Of a DNA stretch of 30,803 bases, positions 20,657-30,706 are shown one piece after another. Both the position numbers and the translations under genes were made by a program. Position 1 is the first letter of the stretch. The number at the start of each line of letters is the position of its first letter. Source of the DNA: a virus. Below the pieces are notes generated by a model. The model was given only the letters and a program-made list of their open reading frames with translations, was not told the DNA's origin and did not search any database. The DNA is taken from the IMG/VR virus record IMGVR_UViG_3300042560_000186, positions 1-30,803 of that record. One strand, given 5' to 3'.

Positions 20657-21081
20657 TCGAGGTCGTGAAGTTCCGCCCGGCGCACCTCGATGAACTGAGG
20701 CTGCAGCCCTCGCAGGAATACCTCTCAGCCTTCGTCGGTCGACCGGGATATGGGCAGGAGCTGGTGGAGGCAGGGCCGTGCTATACGGTGCGCAGGGATG
20801 GAAAGATCATCTGCTGCGCTGGTGTGGTGAACCTGTGGACAGGCAGAGCGTCGGCATGGGCGCTTTTGTCGTGGGACGCAGGTAAGAGCATGAGGCCGCT
20901 GCACCGCGAGGTGTTGAAGTTCCTCGATCGCTGCGAGATTCGGCGCGTCGAGGCGTATGTATATCCGGCCTTTGAGCCCGGCCACAGATGGGCGAGAATG
21001 CTGGGGTTTGAGTTTGAAGGATTGATGCGGGCATTCGGCCAAGACGGAAACGATATGGCGATGTACGCGAGGATTCGGTAA
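20653..21081 (+). CDS. T7 gp13-like protein (DUF2833), GNAT-like fold
   Basis: This encodes 142 residues from a GTG in a GTGA overlap. It matches the DUF2833 family of T7 gp13 (138 residues): FRPAHLDELRLQPSQEYL near the start, GKIICCAGVVNLWTGRASAWALLS, then RRVEAYVYPAFEPGHRWARMLGFEFEGLMRAFG. The last part looks like the acyl-CoA-binding half of GNAT acetyltransferases, but no enzymatic role is established for this family. In T7 the gene product is needed for assembly of the internal core. The stop overlaps the next ATG as TAATG. Confidence 0.8.
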   Translation: MIEVVKFRPAHLDELRLQPSQEYLSAFVGRPGYGQELVEAGPCYTVRRDGKIICCAGVVNLWTGRASAWALLSWDAGKSMRPLHREVLKFLDRCEIRRVEAYVYPAFEPGHRWARMLGFEFEGLMRAFGQDGNDMAMYARIR

Positions 21082-21620
21082 TGGCAGATCCAGTCACAAT
21101 TGCGGCACTAGCGGCGGCAGCATCTGCGACATCGTCTCTGATGTCGACCGGGCAGCAGCGTCAGGTCGGAGCCGCGCAAGCGCGGCAACTTGAGGTTGAG
21201 GCCGGCGTGGCTCGGCGTCAGGCTGGACTTGAGGCAGAGGCGCTCGGTCGTGAGACTCGTCGCCAATTCGGCGAACTGCGAGCGGCTGGCGCACAATCTG
21301 GGCTTTTGGAGTCCGTATCCTTCGGCGATGTCTACAAGCAAGCCGCGACCGCGGCGGAGCTCGATGCGTTGTCTCTGGCATATCAAGGCGAGACGCAAGC
21401 GCAGAGCTTGCTGACCGAGGCGCGCATCACTCGCGCTGCGCGGCCATCGTGGACGCAAGGCATTTTGCAGGCTGGATCTGCGGCACTCGGCGGTTACACC
21501 GGCGCGGGCGGCACGCTCCCTGCGCCAAGAGCGCGAACGACGACGCCGGCTGCGGCTACGCCAAAGCGCGCCCCATCGACAATGACCACGGTTTCCCCGC
21601 GGCGTATTGGCCCGAGGTGA
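21081..21620 (+). CDS. Internal virion protein (T7 gp14-like position)
   Basis: This encodes 179 residues. The N-terminus is hydrophobic and alanine-rich (TIAALAAAASATSSLM), followed by a long alanine/glutamate/arginine helix (ARQLEVEAGVARRQAGLEAE) and a Pro/Thr-rich basic tail. The size and place, just after the gp13-like gene, fit T7 gp14 (196 residues), the core protein that inserts into the outer membrane to start the DNA channel. Sequence similarity itself is not strong by eye, so the role is by synteny and composition. Confidence 0.7.
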   Translation: MADPVTIAALAAAASATSSLMSTGQQRQVGAAQARQLEVEAGVARRQAGLEAEALGRETRRQFGELRAAGAQSGLLESVSFGDVYKQAATAAELDALSLAYQGETQAQSLLTEARITRAARPSWTQGILQAGSAALGGYTGAGGTLPAPRARTTTPAAATPKRAPSTMTTVSPRRIGPR

Positions 21621-21623
21621 TAT

Positions 21624-23687
21624 ATGGCAAGGCTTGAGTTCTACAGACAGCAAGTCGTCCCGCGGATCGCTACACCTAGCACGCGCGGGCTTGCGGCTGT
21701 TGGCGCTCAGGCTGCGGAGACGGCAGAGGCGGTTGCTCGGGGTGCGGTCGCTGTCGGCCAGTTGGTCGGCGAACGCAATCGCGAAATTGAAAGGCGGCGC
21801 GAGGATGAGGCTGCAATCGACGCATCATCACGCGCTATTCGCATCAAGTCGCGCTGGCTAGACAAGTCCAGAGAGCTTGAGCAGCAAGCCATAGAGAAAG
21901 ACGAACTCGACGACTACACCAATCGCGCTGCAGAGGCTTATCGCGAGATTGCAGACGATGAGGTAAATCAGGCCAAGTCTGACCGCGCCCGCGCATGGCT
22001 GCGAGGTCAAGCCGACCAGTTCGGCCTTAACGTCCAAGAGAGTTCGCTGCGATGGCAAGCGAACGCCAAGGTTGACCGCGATATCAACAAGGCAGAGCAA
22101 TCATACGAATCTGGTCGCCTTTTGGTTGCAGCAAAGCCGGAAGATTACGAGTCCGTCAAAAACGATGTCGGCCTGCAGTTTGCGATCTTGCCGCCGGACA
22201 AGCGCGAGCGAGCGTGGTCGAAGGCGAGAAGCAATCTTGCTCTGGACGCTGCGCTTTCATCGATGCGCGCCAATCCGGCTGCTATGCAAAAGGCGCTGGA
22301 AGCGGAACCCGGCAAGTCGCCTCTCGCGTTTATCAACGACCTCGATCAGGACGATCGCACTCGACTGACCGTGCAGACGGAAGCCGAGATCGAGCAGATC
22401 CGCCGCGAGCAGGAGCGTCGGCGCGCAGAGATGCGCGATGTGCTGCGCGATGATGTCGCGAACCAGACTGCGCTGATGAGCGTGGGCGTTGTGCCGCAGA
22501 ACCCGATTCCGCGGTCGCGATTCGTTGCGGCTGGTATGGGCGAGGACTACGACAGTTATTCGGAAGCGTTCAAGCTCGCTCCGATGATGAGCTCGCTTGC
22601 CAACATGAACCGGCAAGAGGCGCTTACCAAGATCGAAGGCTTAAAGCCAAAGACCGAGAAGGGCGCTGCCGATGCAGTCAAGCGTTACGAGTTCGCGCTG
22701 AAAAACTACACGAACATCGTCAAGCAGCAGGAAGAAGATCCCGGTGCGTTCCTAATCCAGAATTCGCCATCCTTGCGTGCAGCTTATACGTCAATCGGCG
22801 AGGCGCAGACGCCAGAAGCATCGACTGCTGCCGCGCAGAATTACGCTCGGCTGGCCGTGACTGAAGCAAAAAGCATTGGCATCCAAAACCCGGCGATCCT
22901 GCCCAAGAATGTCGCTGACGATCTTGTGGCTCGCGTTTACGGCAGGTCGGGCGACGACAAGGCAATCGTCGGTTCTGCGGTGATTCTTGCCGAGCGCCAG
23001 AAGTGGGGCAAATACTGGCCGAATGTGTTTGCCCAAGTTGCGAAAGATCTGCCGGGCTCGGCTGCGGTGATTGGCGCTGGCATGCGCGAGAAGCCAGCCG
23101 ATCGATTGATTGAATTGTCTGCGCTTTCCGAGAAAGAGCTCGGCGCGCTGCTGCCTTCCGACAAGGCTCCGAAGGATGTGCGCGACAAGGTGAACGATGT
23201 GATGAGCGACATATTCGCATCGTTCCAAGGCCAGCAAGGCGATGCCGCGATGATTGCAATGCTTGAAGATTCAGCCTATCGGCTGGCGGTCGATTACGCG
23301 CGCGCCGGTAAGAGCGTGAACGACGCGGCTGATCTAGCGTATTCCGAGGTCGTCGGCGAGCGGTATGTGCTTTCCGAGGTTGAGGACAGCATGGTACGAG
23401 TGCCGCGCCAGAATGCGATGCCGAATCGCGTTCTGCGCAGCGGGCTGACCATTGCGAAAAACAGAGCGGTAAAGGATCTCGGGTACAGCAGAATCCGCGA
23501 TGCGTACTGGCAGACGCTGCCGAGCGATGATCGGGTGGCGCTGATGTACGACCGTGAACCTGTTTTAGACAAGGCCGGAAACCCGGTGGTTTACACATGG
23601 GAAGAGCTGCGAAACCTTAGCGCGACAAGGGAAGAGACGATGCGCCCACAAATGCGAGAACTCTCGCGTGCCACGCTCGGCCAATAG
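21624..23687 (+). CDS. Internal virion protein (T7 gp15-like position)
   Basis: This encodes 687 residues, close to T7 gp15 (747). It is helical throughout, with charged coiled-coil stretches at the N-terminus (ERNREIERRREDEAAIDASSRA) and centre (EIEQIRREQERRRAEMRDVL). The end is polar (EELRNLSATREETMRPQMREL). No enzymatic motif is visible. It lies between the gp14-like gene and the giant protein, so it is expected to be the second core protein that forms the periplasmic part of the ejection channel. The N-terminus has no signal peptide. Confidence 0.75.
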   Translation: MARLEFYRQQVVPRIATPSTRGLAAVGAQAAETAEAVARGAVAVGQLVGERNREIERRREDEAAIDASSRAIRIKSRWLDKSRELEQQAIEKDELDDYTNRAAEAYREIADDEVNQAKSDRARAWLRGQADQFGLNVQESSLRWQANAKVDRDINKAEQSYESGRLLVAAKPEDYESVKNDVGLQFAILPPDKRERAWSKARSNLALDAALSSMRANPAAMQKALEAEPGKSPLAFINDLDQDDRTRLTVQTEAEIEQIRREQERRRAEMRDVLRDDVANQTALMSVGVVPQNPIPRSRFVAAGMGEDYDSYSEAFKLAPMMSSLANMNRQEALTKIEGLKPKTEKGAADAVKRYEFALKNYTNIVKQQEEDPGAFLIQNSPSLRAAYTSIGEAQTPEASTAAAQNYARLAVTEAKSIGIQNPAILPKNVADDLVARVYGRSGDDKAIVGSAVILAERQKWGKYWPNVFAQVAKDLPGSAAVIGAGMREKPADRLIELSALSEKELGALLPSDKAPKDVRDKVNDVMSDIFASFQGQQGDAAMIAMLEDSAYRLAVDYARAGKSVNDAADLAYSEVVGERYVLSEVEDSMVRVPRQNAMPNRVLRSGLTIAKNRAVKDLGYSRIRDAYWQTLPSDDRVALMYDREPVLDKAGNPVVYTWEELRNLSATREETMRPQMRELSRATLGQ

Positions 23688-23697
23688 GTGATATCGC

Positions 23698-26600
23698 ATG
23701 AGCTTTGACGGACTGCTGTCGATCCGCCGGCCCTACGAGCGCCAAGTTGAAGTGCGCGAGCCAACGCTGGGCGAGGAGCTCATCGAGGTTGGTCGCGAGG
23801 CATTTGAGTTCAGCCCGACGCAATCCATAGTTCGCGGGCTGGAGCTTGATGAGGCCCGTCGCAGCAAAAACATCCTGTCGGCAGAAAGCGCGCGTGCTCA
23901 GCTCGGCAACGCCGGGCTGCGCGACCAGCTCACCGTGCCGGATCAAGGTATCAGCCAAGAGGCGCTCGACATCCTTATTCGCCGCAAGCAGATCGAGAAT
24001 CGTCGCGCTGATCTCTACTCCAGAAGTCCCGGCGGCTTTAGTCGCGGCGCAGCCAAAGTCGCAGCCAGTCTCGGATACTCGCTCTTTGACCCGCTAAACA
24101 TTGCCACGGCATTCGTGCCGGTGGTAAGTCAGGCGCGGTATGCGGCCATGCTCAGAGCGCAGACTGGCTTACTTGGCCGCACCGGAGTGCGTGCCGGCGT
24201 CGGCTTCGTCGAGGGCGCTGCCGGTGCCGCACTTGTCGAGCCGCTTATTCTCGGCGTAGCTCAGGCAGAGCAGGCCGACTATGACGGCGCTGACTCCCTT
24301 CTCAATATCGCATTTGGAGGCATTCTGGGCGGTGGCCTTCATGCCGTGGGCGGCGCTGGGTACGAGGCCGTGCGTCGCCTCAGAGGGCTTGAGGCGCTGC
24401 CTCCGCGCACCGATGTCGAGGCTGCCGTGCAGCAGGCTCTCGCTGAGTCTCGCACCGAGCTGCCGAGCGCGCCGAGCGTGCCGCCGCCGGTCAAGGTGGA
24501 GACGTCCAAGCGGTTCGAGCCGTCTACTGTGCAGCCTGTCGACGCCTACACCGAGTCTGCGCAACGGATTCTGAAAGAGCTCAACAGCATCCTTGACCTC
24601 GACCCGAACAACACCAAGCAAGTGTCTCTGGCTACGGGCGAAAAAGCGGTATCGATTACTGAGTTCGTGCGCCGAGCCGGTGGAATTGTCGATCAAGGCG
24701 GCGAGCTCTCGGCTAGAGACGTCACCAACAAGACTGCGCCCGGCTTGGTTCGCAAGGACACGCCAGAGAATCGGCAAATCGCCGGCATGGACTCCGTGCG
24801 CGAGCGGCTTTTCGATGCGGGATATTTCCTAGAAAAGACGGACTACAACCAGATTAGCGATTCCGAGATATTCGATGCGCTCGCCGAGGACATTGCCGGC
24901 AATCGAGTGTGGCAAGGCACGGTGCGCGACAAGCTCTCCAAGTTCATTGGAGGCCGCGACTACATCACGCTCATGGAGGCCGAAGGCTTCAGCCGGAGCA
25001 TGTCTGTGGCGCAGATCGCCGATCGGCTGCGAGCGATGGACGATGAGGCCCGCGCCGAGTTCGATGTTGCCCGCGAGATCGACCCTGAGACGCTGCGCGA
25101 GTACGAAGCCTTTGCAGAGCGCCTCAATGCGCAAAATGCCGCGGTCAATATCGTCGACTCTCTGAACCCAGAAACCCGCCGCGCTGCGCTGCAGACTGGT
25201 GTGGCTCAAGCGATGGATGCCCGAGATATTAGCGTCGAGGCCATCGTCGGCCTTGACCCGTCAATCGCCCGCGGCGGCGAGGACTTCCCGCTGCAGTCTG
25301 CCCGCAACGCGGCCATCGAGAACTCGCGCCCAGATCAGGCCGCGCTGGTGGACTTTGAGGCTGCCGCAGAGACGCCAGATCCGCGCCGGGTGCCGATGCT
25401 AGATGCCGCCGATGCCGCACTTGCCGATGCCCGCGCTGCCGCCGATGAGGCCGCCAATGCGGTGAATGCCGAAGGCGAGTTCCGTCGCAGCCTGATGGTG
25501 CAGGAAGAGCCGCAGCAGTTTGGCGATGTGCCGGTAACGGTCGACAATATCGCCAACGTCGAAGCAGCCTTTGAGCGTGCCCGCGGCAAGACGTTCCCGA
25601 ATAACCGAACATTCAAGAAGGAAATCCAAGACGCGGTTAATGCCGCGGCTACGGACGCCGCGGTCGATCTCACGGAGATGACGCCTGCCGTTGAGCGATA
25701 CCTAATCCGTATGGCTGTGCGCGAGGCTCGGGTCGCCCTGCGCGATAACGCCAATGCGGTCGGCTGGTACAACGAGAAGGTCACCAAGGCGCTGCGCATC
25801 ATCTCGCTGATTCACCCCGAGATTATGAAGAGCCGAGAGGATCGGTTCGCATTCACTTGGGCGCTTGCCGTTACATCGAACGGGCTGAAGGTCGACAAGA
25901 ACTTCGATCTTGCGATGAGGGCATACGAGGCTTGGAAAAAGACCGGCCGCATGCCAAACGACATTGGCATTGGCACGGCCTCTAGCGCCATCAATAACTC
26001 GCTAGAGCTCTACAACGTGATGCTCAAGCAGCACGGATTCGATGCGCTTGAGAATTTCATGCGATCGAAGGACACGGTCAAGAAAATCGAGGCGTTCTCG
26101 GGCCTTGAGGTTGGCGGAGAGAACCTTTCGACGCAGGTCTACGGCTCGGCCATTCTCGGCCCGAAGATCGGCAACGGATTTTTCTCAAACTTGTACGGCA
26201 ACTTCGAGCAGCTCACGATCGACCGCTGGCTCATGCGTACTTGGGGGCGCTGGACTGGGACGCTGATTGAGGAAAACCCGACGCAGGTCGCGGCCAAGAG
26301 AAAGTCACTTGTCTCGCTTATCCGATTGCTAGGTAAAGATGAGCGCAAACAACTTGAAGGCATCATTGGCAGGAAGATCGCTCTGGCTCGGCCGGACGAG
26401 ATTGCGTTCGCCATTGCCAAGGCCAGTACCAAAAAGGCAAACAGAACGGCTGTTAATAAAATTGGGGCAGGGTTTTCTGAAGAAGCATTGAGCTCGATTG
26501 TTGGCTCGTTGAAGAAAAACAAAGTCCGAATCGGCCTAGGTGATGAGATTCGCAAAACTGGCAATGCGCTCGCAAAGTATATTGACGGGCAGAAAGAAGC

Positions 26601-29600
26601 TCCGTCTGGCCCACCTGAGCGCGCCAACCTTCGCAAGGTGTTCGGCGCTGCCCTAGAGCAGCTCCAAAAAGATAACCCAGAGTTAACAATGGCTGACATG
26701 CAAGCCTTGCTCTGGTATCCTGAGAAGAGGTTATACGATGCAGCGGGTGCAGCAGATGAAGCAGTCGAAGCCGGATATGCAGACGATGCAGCCCCAGACT
26801 ATGCCAACGCAGCGGCAAAGCTCGCCGAAGGACGAGGAGTCTCCAGAGACAGGATCGACGGAGTCACTCGAGCAGTTGACGAAGAGCTACAGGCCGAGCA
26901 ACGCGCAGGACGAGCAGGACGAGCTGGTCAGCGAGTTTCTAACTCTGCAGCGTTCACAGTAAATGAACAGCTCCAACTGTATCTCGATTTCGGGCCAGTT
27001 CCGACTCAAAGCGGCCCGCGAGCTGTCGCAGCCCAACGCGCCGCAGTCAAAGCGGTGGATGATCTACGATCCTCCTCCGACTTACTTGCACTCTCCTTGT
27101 CGCGTGATTTCGCTGCAAGACAGAGAGTCTCGCTTGTCGGGCAAAAAGTAAGCTCGACCGAAGACTTTGCCACGCTTGCGCAGGTCTACCGCGATCCGCG
27201 GTTTGAGACGCTGCGCTACGTCTTTACGGATGACGAAGGCAATATCGTCGGTCAGGCTGGCGCGACCTCTCGGCTTCCTGCGTCGGCGGCTGGCTGGATT
27301 GGGCCGGAGGCCACAGACTTCCTTAACGAGCTCATCGATCGCGCATACGGAATCGGCGCGCGCGGCGTTTATCTTTTGCATAATCATCCAAGCGAGGTCG
27401 CCAGACCAAGCTCGGTTGACATCGAGTTCACCACAAGCGTCGCCAAGTTTTTCAAAAGGCGCGGGATGGAATTCCGCGACCATGTAATTATCGATACCAA
27501 TGAGTACTCCGTAATCAAGGCAAACGGAGCGTCCGAAACGATCAAAAAAGATTTTGGTCAGCCGAGTTTGTTGCGCCTTAAGAAAATGGCGGCCATGCCA
27601 ATTCGGAACTCCGAAAACCTTGCCAGCCTTGCGCGAGAGCTAAAGTTCGACAATAAGTCTACGGTGCTGATTGCTACGAATATCCGGTATGTCGTCCAGA
27701 ACATCGTCGAAGTCCCGCAAGACAAAATCATGTCTTACGGCAACACGCGAAAAGAGCGGGCTCGCGCGATGTTTGCTCTGCGAAAACTTGCGCTGTCGAG
27801 CGATTCGTCATTCATCTTTGCCGTGACTCGTGACTATGCGTCGGCGCAGGCGATGCGCAACGTGGCGCTCGATACTATTTTCATCGATGAGAGTGGGCGC
27901 GCAGGCTCCGTCGGCGCCGCGCAAGCGCGCGGTGGCCGCATCATTCCGAAAGATCGCAGGGCCAGAATCTCGCCGGAAACCAGCGAAGCATTCTTGCCCC
28001 TTCGCGATCTTGATGCCGCCGAGGCTATGCGCCAGAAAGCCGTCTTTGAGGAAGGCGCTGTCTACAATGCCGGCGATACCAAGGATCAGATGCGCCCGTT
28101 CGATGAGGCGATCGCCCGCGCAGAGATGTATGCGCAGGCTATCCGCGCTGCTGCCGATCGCGTCGGCAATGACGATGCCGCAAGAAGCGCGATGCAGATG
28201 GCATCGAAGGGCCAGCTCACGGCAATGGAGATCGACACGTTGCTGGCGCGGCTGAAGGATGAGAACACCCGCGTTCGCTCAACGCTCCGAAAAGCGCAGG
28301 AGCAATTCACGGCAGCAGACAAGATTGACTCACTCGAAGGCGACGCTACCCGCGCAGCCAACTCGCTCGCTAACAACATCAAGCTCGATGCCACGATCGC
28401 CGCCCGCAATGCCGCGCTCAGTCTCGCGGCACGCACCAAGGCCGTCGGTCGCATCCTCACCCAATTCGCCGACAACCCGTCAGAGGGGCTGCTGTCCTTG
28501 CTTGGCGGTTCGTCATTCGCCCGGTTCGGCTCCAAAGACTCGGCGTTCCATTGGCAACGAACCTACTTCACCCGCTGGACGAAGGGCATGCTCGCCGAGA
28601 TGGAGAAGGAAGGGCTCGTCGAGGGATTCGCGAGCGATGCCTACTCACGCGATGTTGCCCGCGCCCTGTACCAGATGGGTCGCGATGAGCCTCGCCTTGA
28701 GGGGCTCGACCCGACTGCGATCAAGATTGCCAAGATCGTCTACAAGTACCGCGAGGACTCGCGCAATACGCGCAACAGATTCGGCGCGTGGATTCGCGAC
28801 CTGACGGGATACATCACCCGGCAACAGCATGACTTTATGAAGATCCGCGCGGCAGGCGATAAAGAATGGAAAGACTTTGTACGCCAGCGCATCGACGTCG
28901 AGCGGTCGCTCAAGCCGGGGCAGAACCTCGAAGAGTTCCTCGATTTCGTTTATGCCGATCTTGCCGCTGGGCGTCACTTGTCTGCGGTCGACGATGAAGC
29001 TGCTGCCTACACGGCACCGGGTTCACTTGCCCGCCGAGCCTCCCAGTCTCGCGTCATTTACTTTAAGGATGCAGATGCCGAGTTCGATTACTTGACGGAG
29101 TTCGGCGTCGGCAAGCTCAACGAGGCAATCCTCGGCGACCTTAGTCGCGCAGCACAGCAAGCCGGCTTGATGCGCGTGCTTGGCCCGAACCCCGGCTATA
29201 CGCTCAAGGCGGTGATGGCCGAGGTCGAAGCTGGCCTTGTGCGCACGCCGGAATTGCGTGGCGAGTTTGCCGACACCCGCGACACGGCAGAGGGCTTGCT
29301 CTCGATGCTTGACGGTACGGCCAACGTGCCGGGCAAGGCGATGGCCGCCCGTGTCGGCTCCAATGTGCGCGTGGTTCAAGCGATGGCAAAGCTCGGCGGC
29401 GCGGTCATTTCGGCTGTCACCGACCTGCCCGTATACGCAAGCCAGATCAAGTATCAGGGCCGCGGCGGCCTGTTCTCTGGTATCGCTGAGGGTATCGGCG
29501 GGCTCTTGCAGGGCCGAGCCAAGGGCGAGCGCAAACGCATCCTCGGGATGATCGACACCGTGGCCGACAATCTGGTTGGCAGCGTGGCGACTCGATTCGA

Positions 29601-30696
29601 TTCAGATGACCTGATGTCTGCAGGGTCTGCCGATCTGATGCGGCTCTTCTTCCGGCTTAACGGTCTGCAATGGTGGACGGACACCCTGCGCGAGAGCATG
29701 GAGCTCGGCACCGCGAACTGGCTCGGCTCTCTCCGCGATACCTCGTTCGACGGTCTTGACGCCAATGCCAAGCGCCTCTTCGACCAGTACGGCATCACAG
29801 CCCCAGAGTGGGACGTTATCCGGCAGGGCGTTATCGATGCCGCCGACAAGCGCACCTATGTCGTCCCCGAGCAAATCAACCAGCTCGACATCGAGGTGTT
29901 TCGCAACTATCTGAGCAAGATCGGTCGAGAGCCAACGGATGCTGCAGCCGCCACGGCTCGCCGTGACTTGGCCGACAGATTGCGCAACTTCATCATCGAT
30001 CAAGCCATGACCGCCGTGATCGAGCCAGACATTCGGTCGCGCTACTTCTGGGTGCGCGGCTTGCGACCGGGAACTTTCTGGGGCGAGGCCGCTCGGTTTA
30101 TTGCGCAGTTCAAGGGGTTCCCGACCGCGCTCACCCGGCAGGTGTTTGGTCGCGAGATCTACGGTCGCGGCTACGGCTCGCTGTCGGAATACCTCAAGTA
30201 TGGCAAGGGCGACATGCTTGGCCTCGCTCAGATGATTCTGATGATGACGGCGTTCGGCTATATCGCCATGTCGGCGAAGGATCTGCTCAAGGGCAAGACC
30301 CCGCGAGATCCCGAGAACCCGCAGACTTGGCTTGCCGCCATGCTGCAGGGTGGCGCGCTCGGCATCTATGGTGACTTCCTGCTCGGCCAGTCAAACCGCT
30401 ACGGGCGCAACATCATCGACACCTTAGCTGGCCCGACATTCGGCGTCATCGGCGATCTTGACGAGCTGCGCCAGCGGGCCATGCGCGGGGACGATGTGGC
30501 CGCATCGGCCTTCCGCATCCTGATCGCAAACACCCCATTTATGAATCTGTTCTACAGCCGTATAGTCCTCGACTACCTTGTGCTGTACCAGATCCAAGAG
30601 GCATTGAACCCCGGCTACTTGAGACGCATGGAGCGTCAGGTGGAGCGGGAGCAAGGGCAAGAGTTCTTGCTCGCGCCTTCAGAAGCTGTGCAATGA
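23698..30696 (+). CDS. Giant internal virion protein with JAMM metalloprotease domain
   Basis: This 2332-residue protein takes the place of T7 gp16 (1318). Regions: a polar start; a small-residue, hydrophobic stretch (about 115-235); helical linkers; a conserved helical domain I associate with DUF7178-like parts of phage polyvalent proteins (about 620-1020, ending DMQALLWYPEKRLY); a disordered Ala/Glu/Arg linker; a RadC/MPN-type domain (about 1145-1285) with the JAMM motif H1228, H1230, S1238, D1241 in HNHPSEVARPSSVD; a related-looking domain (about 1300-1400); coiled coil; and a C-terminal ejection-protein part with RDLTGYITRQQHDFMKI, AARFIAQFKGFPTALTRQVFG and one or more membrane-like segments (near 2173-2195). 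No transglycosylase motif is seen. It is likely injected into the host with the DNA. Confidence 0.85.
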   Translation: MSFDGLLSIRRPYERQVEVREPTLGEELIEVGREAFEFSPTQSIVRGLELDEARRSKNILSAESARAQLGNAGLRDQLTVPDQGISQEALDILIRRKQIENRRADLYSRSPGGFSRGAAKVAASLGYSLFDPLNIATAFVPVVSQARYAAMLRAQTGLLGRTGVRAGVGFVEGAAGAALVEPLILGVAQAEQADYDGADSLLNIAFGGILGGGLHAVGGAGYEAVRRLRGLEALPPRTDVEAAVQQALAESRTELPSAPSVPPPVKVETSKRFEPSTVQPVDAYTESAQRILKELNSILDLDPNNTKQVSLATGEKAVSITEFVRRAGGIVDQGGELSARDVTNKTAPGLVRKDTPENRQIAGMDSVRERLFDAGYFLEKTDYNQISDSEIFDALAEDIAGNRVWQGTVRDKLSKFIGGRDYITLMEAEGFSRSMSVAQIADRLRAMDDEARAEFDVAREIDPETLREYEAFAERLNAQNAAVNIVDSLNPETRRAALQTGVAQAMDARDISVEAIVGLDPSIARGGEDFPLQSARNAAIENSRPDQAALVDFEAAAETPDPRRVPMLDAADAALADARAAADEAANAVNAEGEFRRSLMVQEEPQQFGDVPVTVDNIANVEAAFERARGKTFPNNRTFKKEIQDAVNAAATDAAVDLTEMTPAVERYLIRMAVREARVALRDNANAVGWYNEKVTKALRIISLIHPEIMKSREDRFAFTWALAVTSNGLKVDKNFDLAMRAYEAWKKTGRMPNDIGIGTASSAINNSLELYNVMLKQHGFDALENFMRSKDTVKKIEAFSGLEVGGENLSTQVYGSAILGPKIGNGFFSNLYGNFEQLTIDRWLMRTWGRWTGTLIEENPTQVAAKRKSLVSLIRLLGKDERKQLEGIIGRKIALARPDEIAFAIAKASTKKANRTAVNKIGAGFSEEALSSIVGSLKKNKVRIGLGDEIRKTGNALAKYIDGQKEAPSGPPERANLRKVFGAALEQLQKDNPELTMADMQALLWYPEKRLYDAAGAADEAVEAGYADDAAPDYANAAAKLAEGRGVSRDRIDGVTRAVDEELQAEQRAGRAGRAGQRVSNSAAFTVNEQLQLYLDFGPVPTQSGPRAVAAQRAAVKAVDDLRSSSDLLALSLSRDFAARQRVSLVGQKVSSTEDFATLAQVYRDPRFETLRYVFTDDEGNIVGQAGATSRLPASAAGWIGPEATDFLNELIDRAYGIGARGVYLLHNHPSEVARPSSVDIEFTTSVAKFFKRRGMEFRDHVIIDTNEYSVIKANGASETIKKDFGQPSLLRLKKMAAMPIRNSENLASLARELKFDNKSTVLIATNIRYVVQNIVEVPQDKIMSYGNTRKERARAMFALRKLALSSDSSFIFAVTRDYASAQAMRNVALDTIFIDESGRAGSVGAAQARGGRIIPKDRRARISPETSEAFLPLRDLDAAEAMRQKAVFEEGAVYNAGDTKDQMRPFDEAIARAEMYAQAIRAAADRVGNDDAARSAMQMASKGQLTAMEIDTLLARLKDENTRVRSTLRKAQEQFTAADKIDSLEGDATRAANSLANNIKLDATIAARNAALSLAARTKAVGRILTQFADNPSEGLLSLLGGSSFARFGSKDSAFHWQRTYFTRWTKGMLAEMEKEGLVEGFASDAYSRDVARALYQMGRDEPRLEGLDPTAIKIAKIVYKYREDSRNTRNRFGAWIRDLTGYITRQQHDFMKIRAAGDKEWKDFVRQRIDVERSLKPGQNLEEFLDFVYADLAAGRHLSAVDDEAAAYTAPGSLARRASQSRVIYFKDADAEFDYLTEFGVGKLNEAILGDLSRAAQQAGLMRVLGPNPGYTLKAVMAEVEAGLVRTPELRGEFADTRDTAEGLLSMLDGTANVPGKAMAARVGSNVRVVQAMAKLGGAVISAVTDLPVYASQIKYQGRGGLFSGIAEGIGGLLQGRAKGERKRILGMIDTVADNLVGSVATRFDSDDLMSAGSADLMRLFFRLNGLQWWTDTLRESMELGTANWLGSLRDTSFDGLDANAKRLFDQYGITAPEWDVIRQGVIDAADKRTYVVPEQINQLDIEVFRNYLSKIGREPTDAAAATARRDLADRLRNFIIDQAMTAVIEPDIRSRYFWVRGLRPGTFWGEAARFIAQFKGFPTALTRQVFGREIYGRGYGSLSEYLKYGKGDMLGLAQMILMMTAFGYIAMSAKDLLKGKTPRDPENPQTWLAAMLQGGALGIYGDFLLGQSNRYGRNIIDTLAGPTFGVIGDLDELRQRAMRGDDVAASAFRILIANTPFMNLFYSRIVLDYLVLYQIQEALNPGYLRRMERQVEREQGQEFLLAPSEAVQ

Positions 30697-30706
30697 GGAT
30701 TGAACC

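Noticed and set aside
26738-26962. Alternative plus-strand frame with a Gln/Ser/Glu-rich product inside the giant virion protein
   Set aside because: The main frame continues without interruption and carries the conserved DMQALLWYPEK and JAMM parts on either side. The alternative is a low-complexity shadow of a linker.
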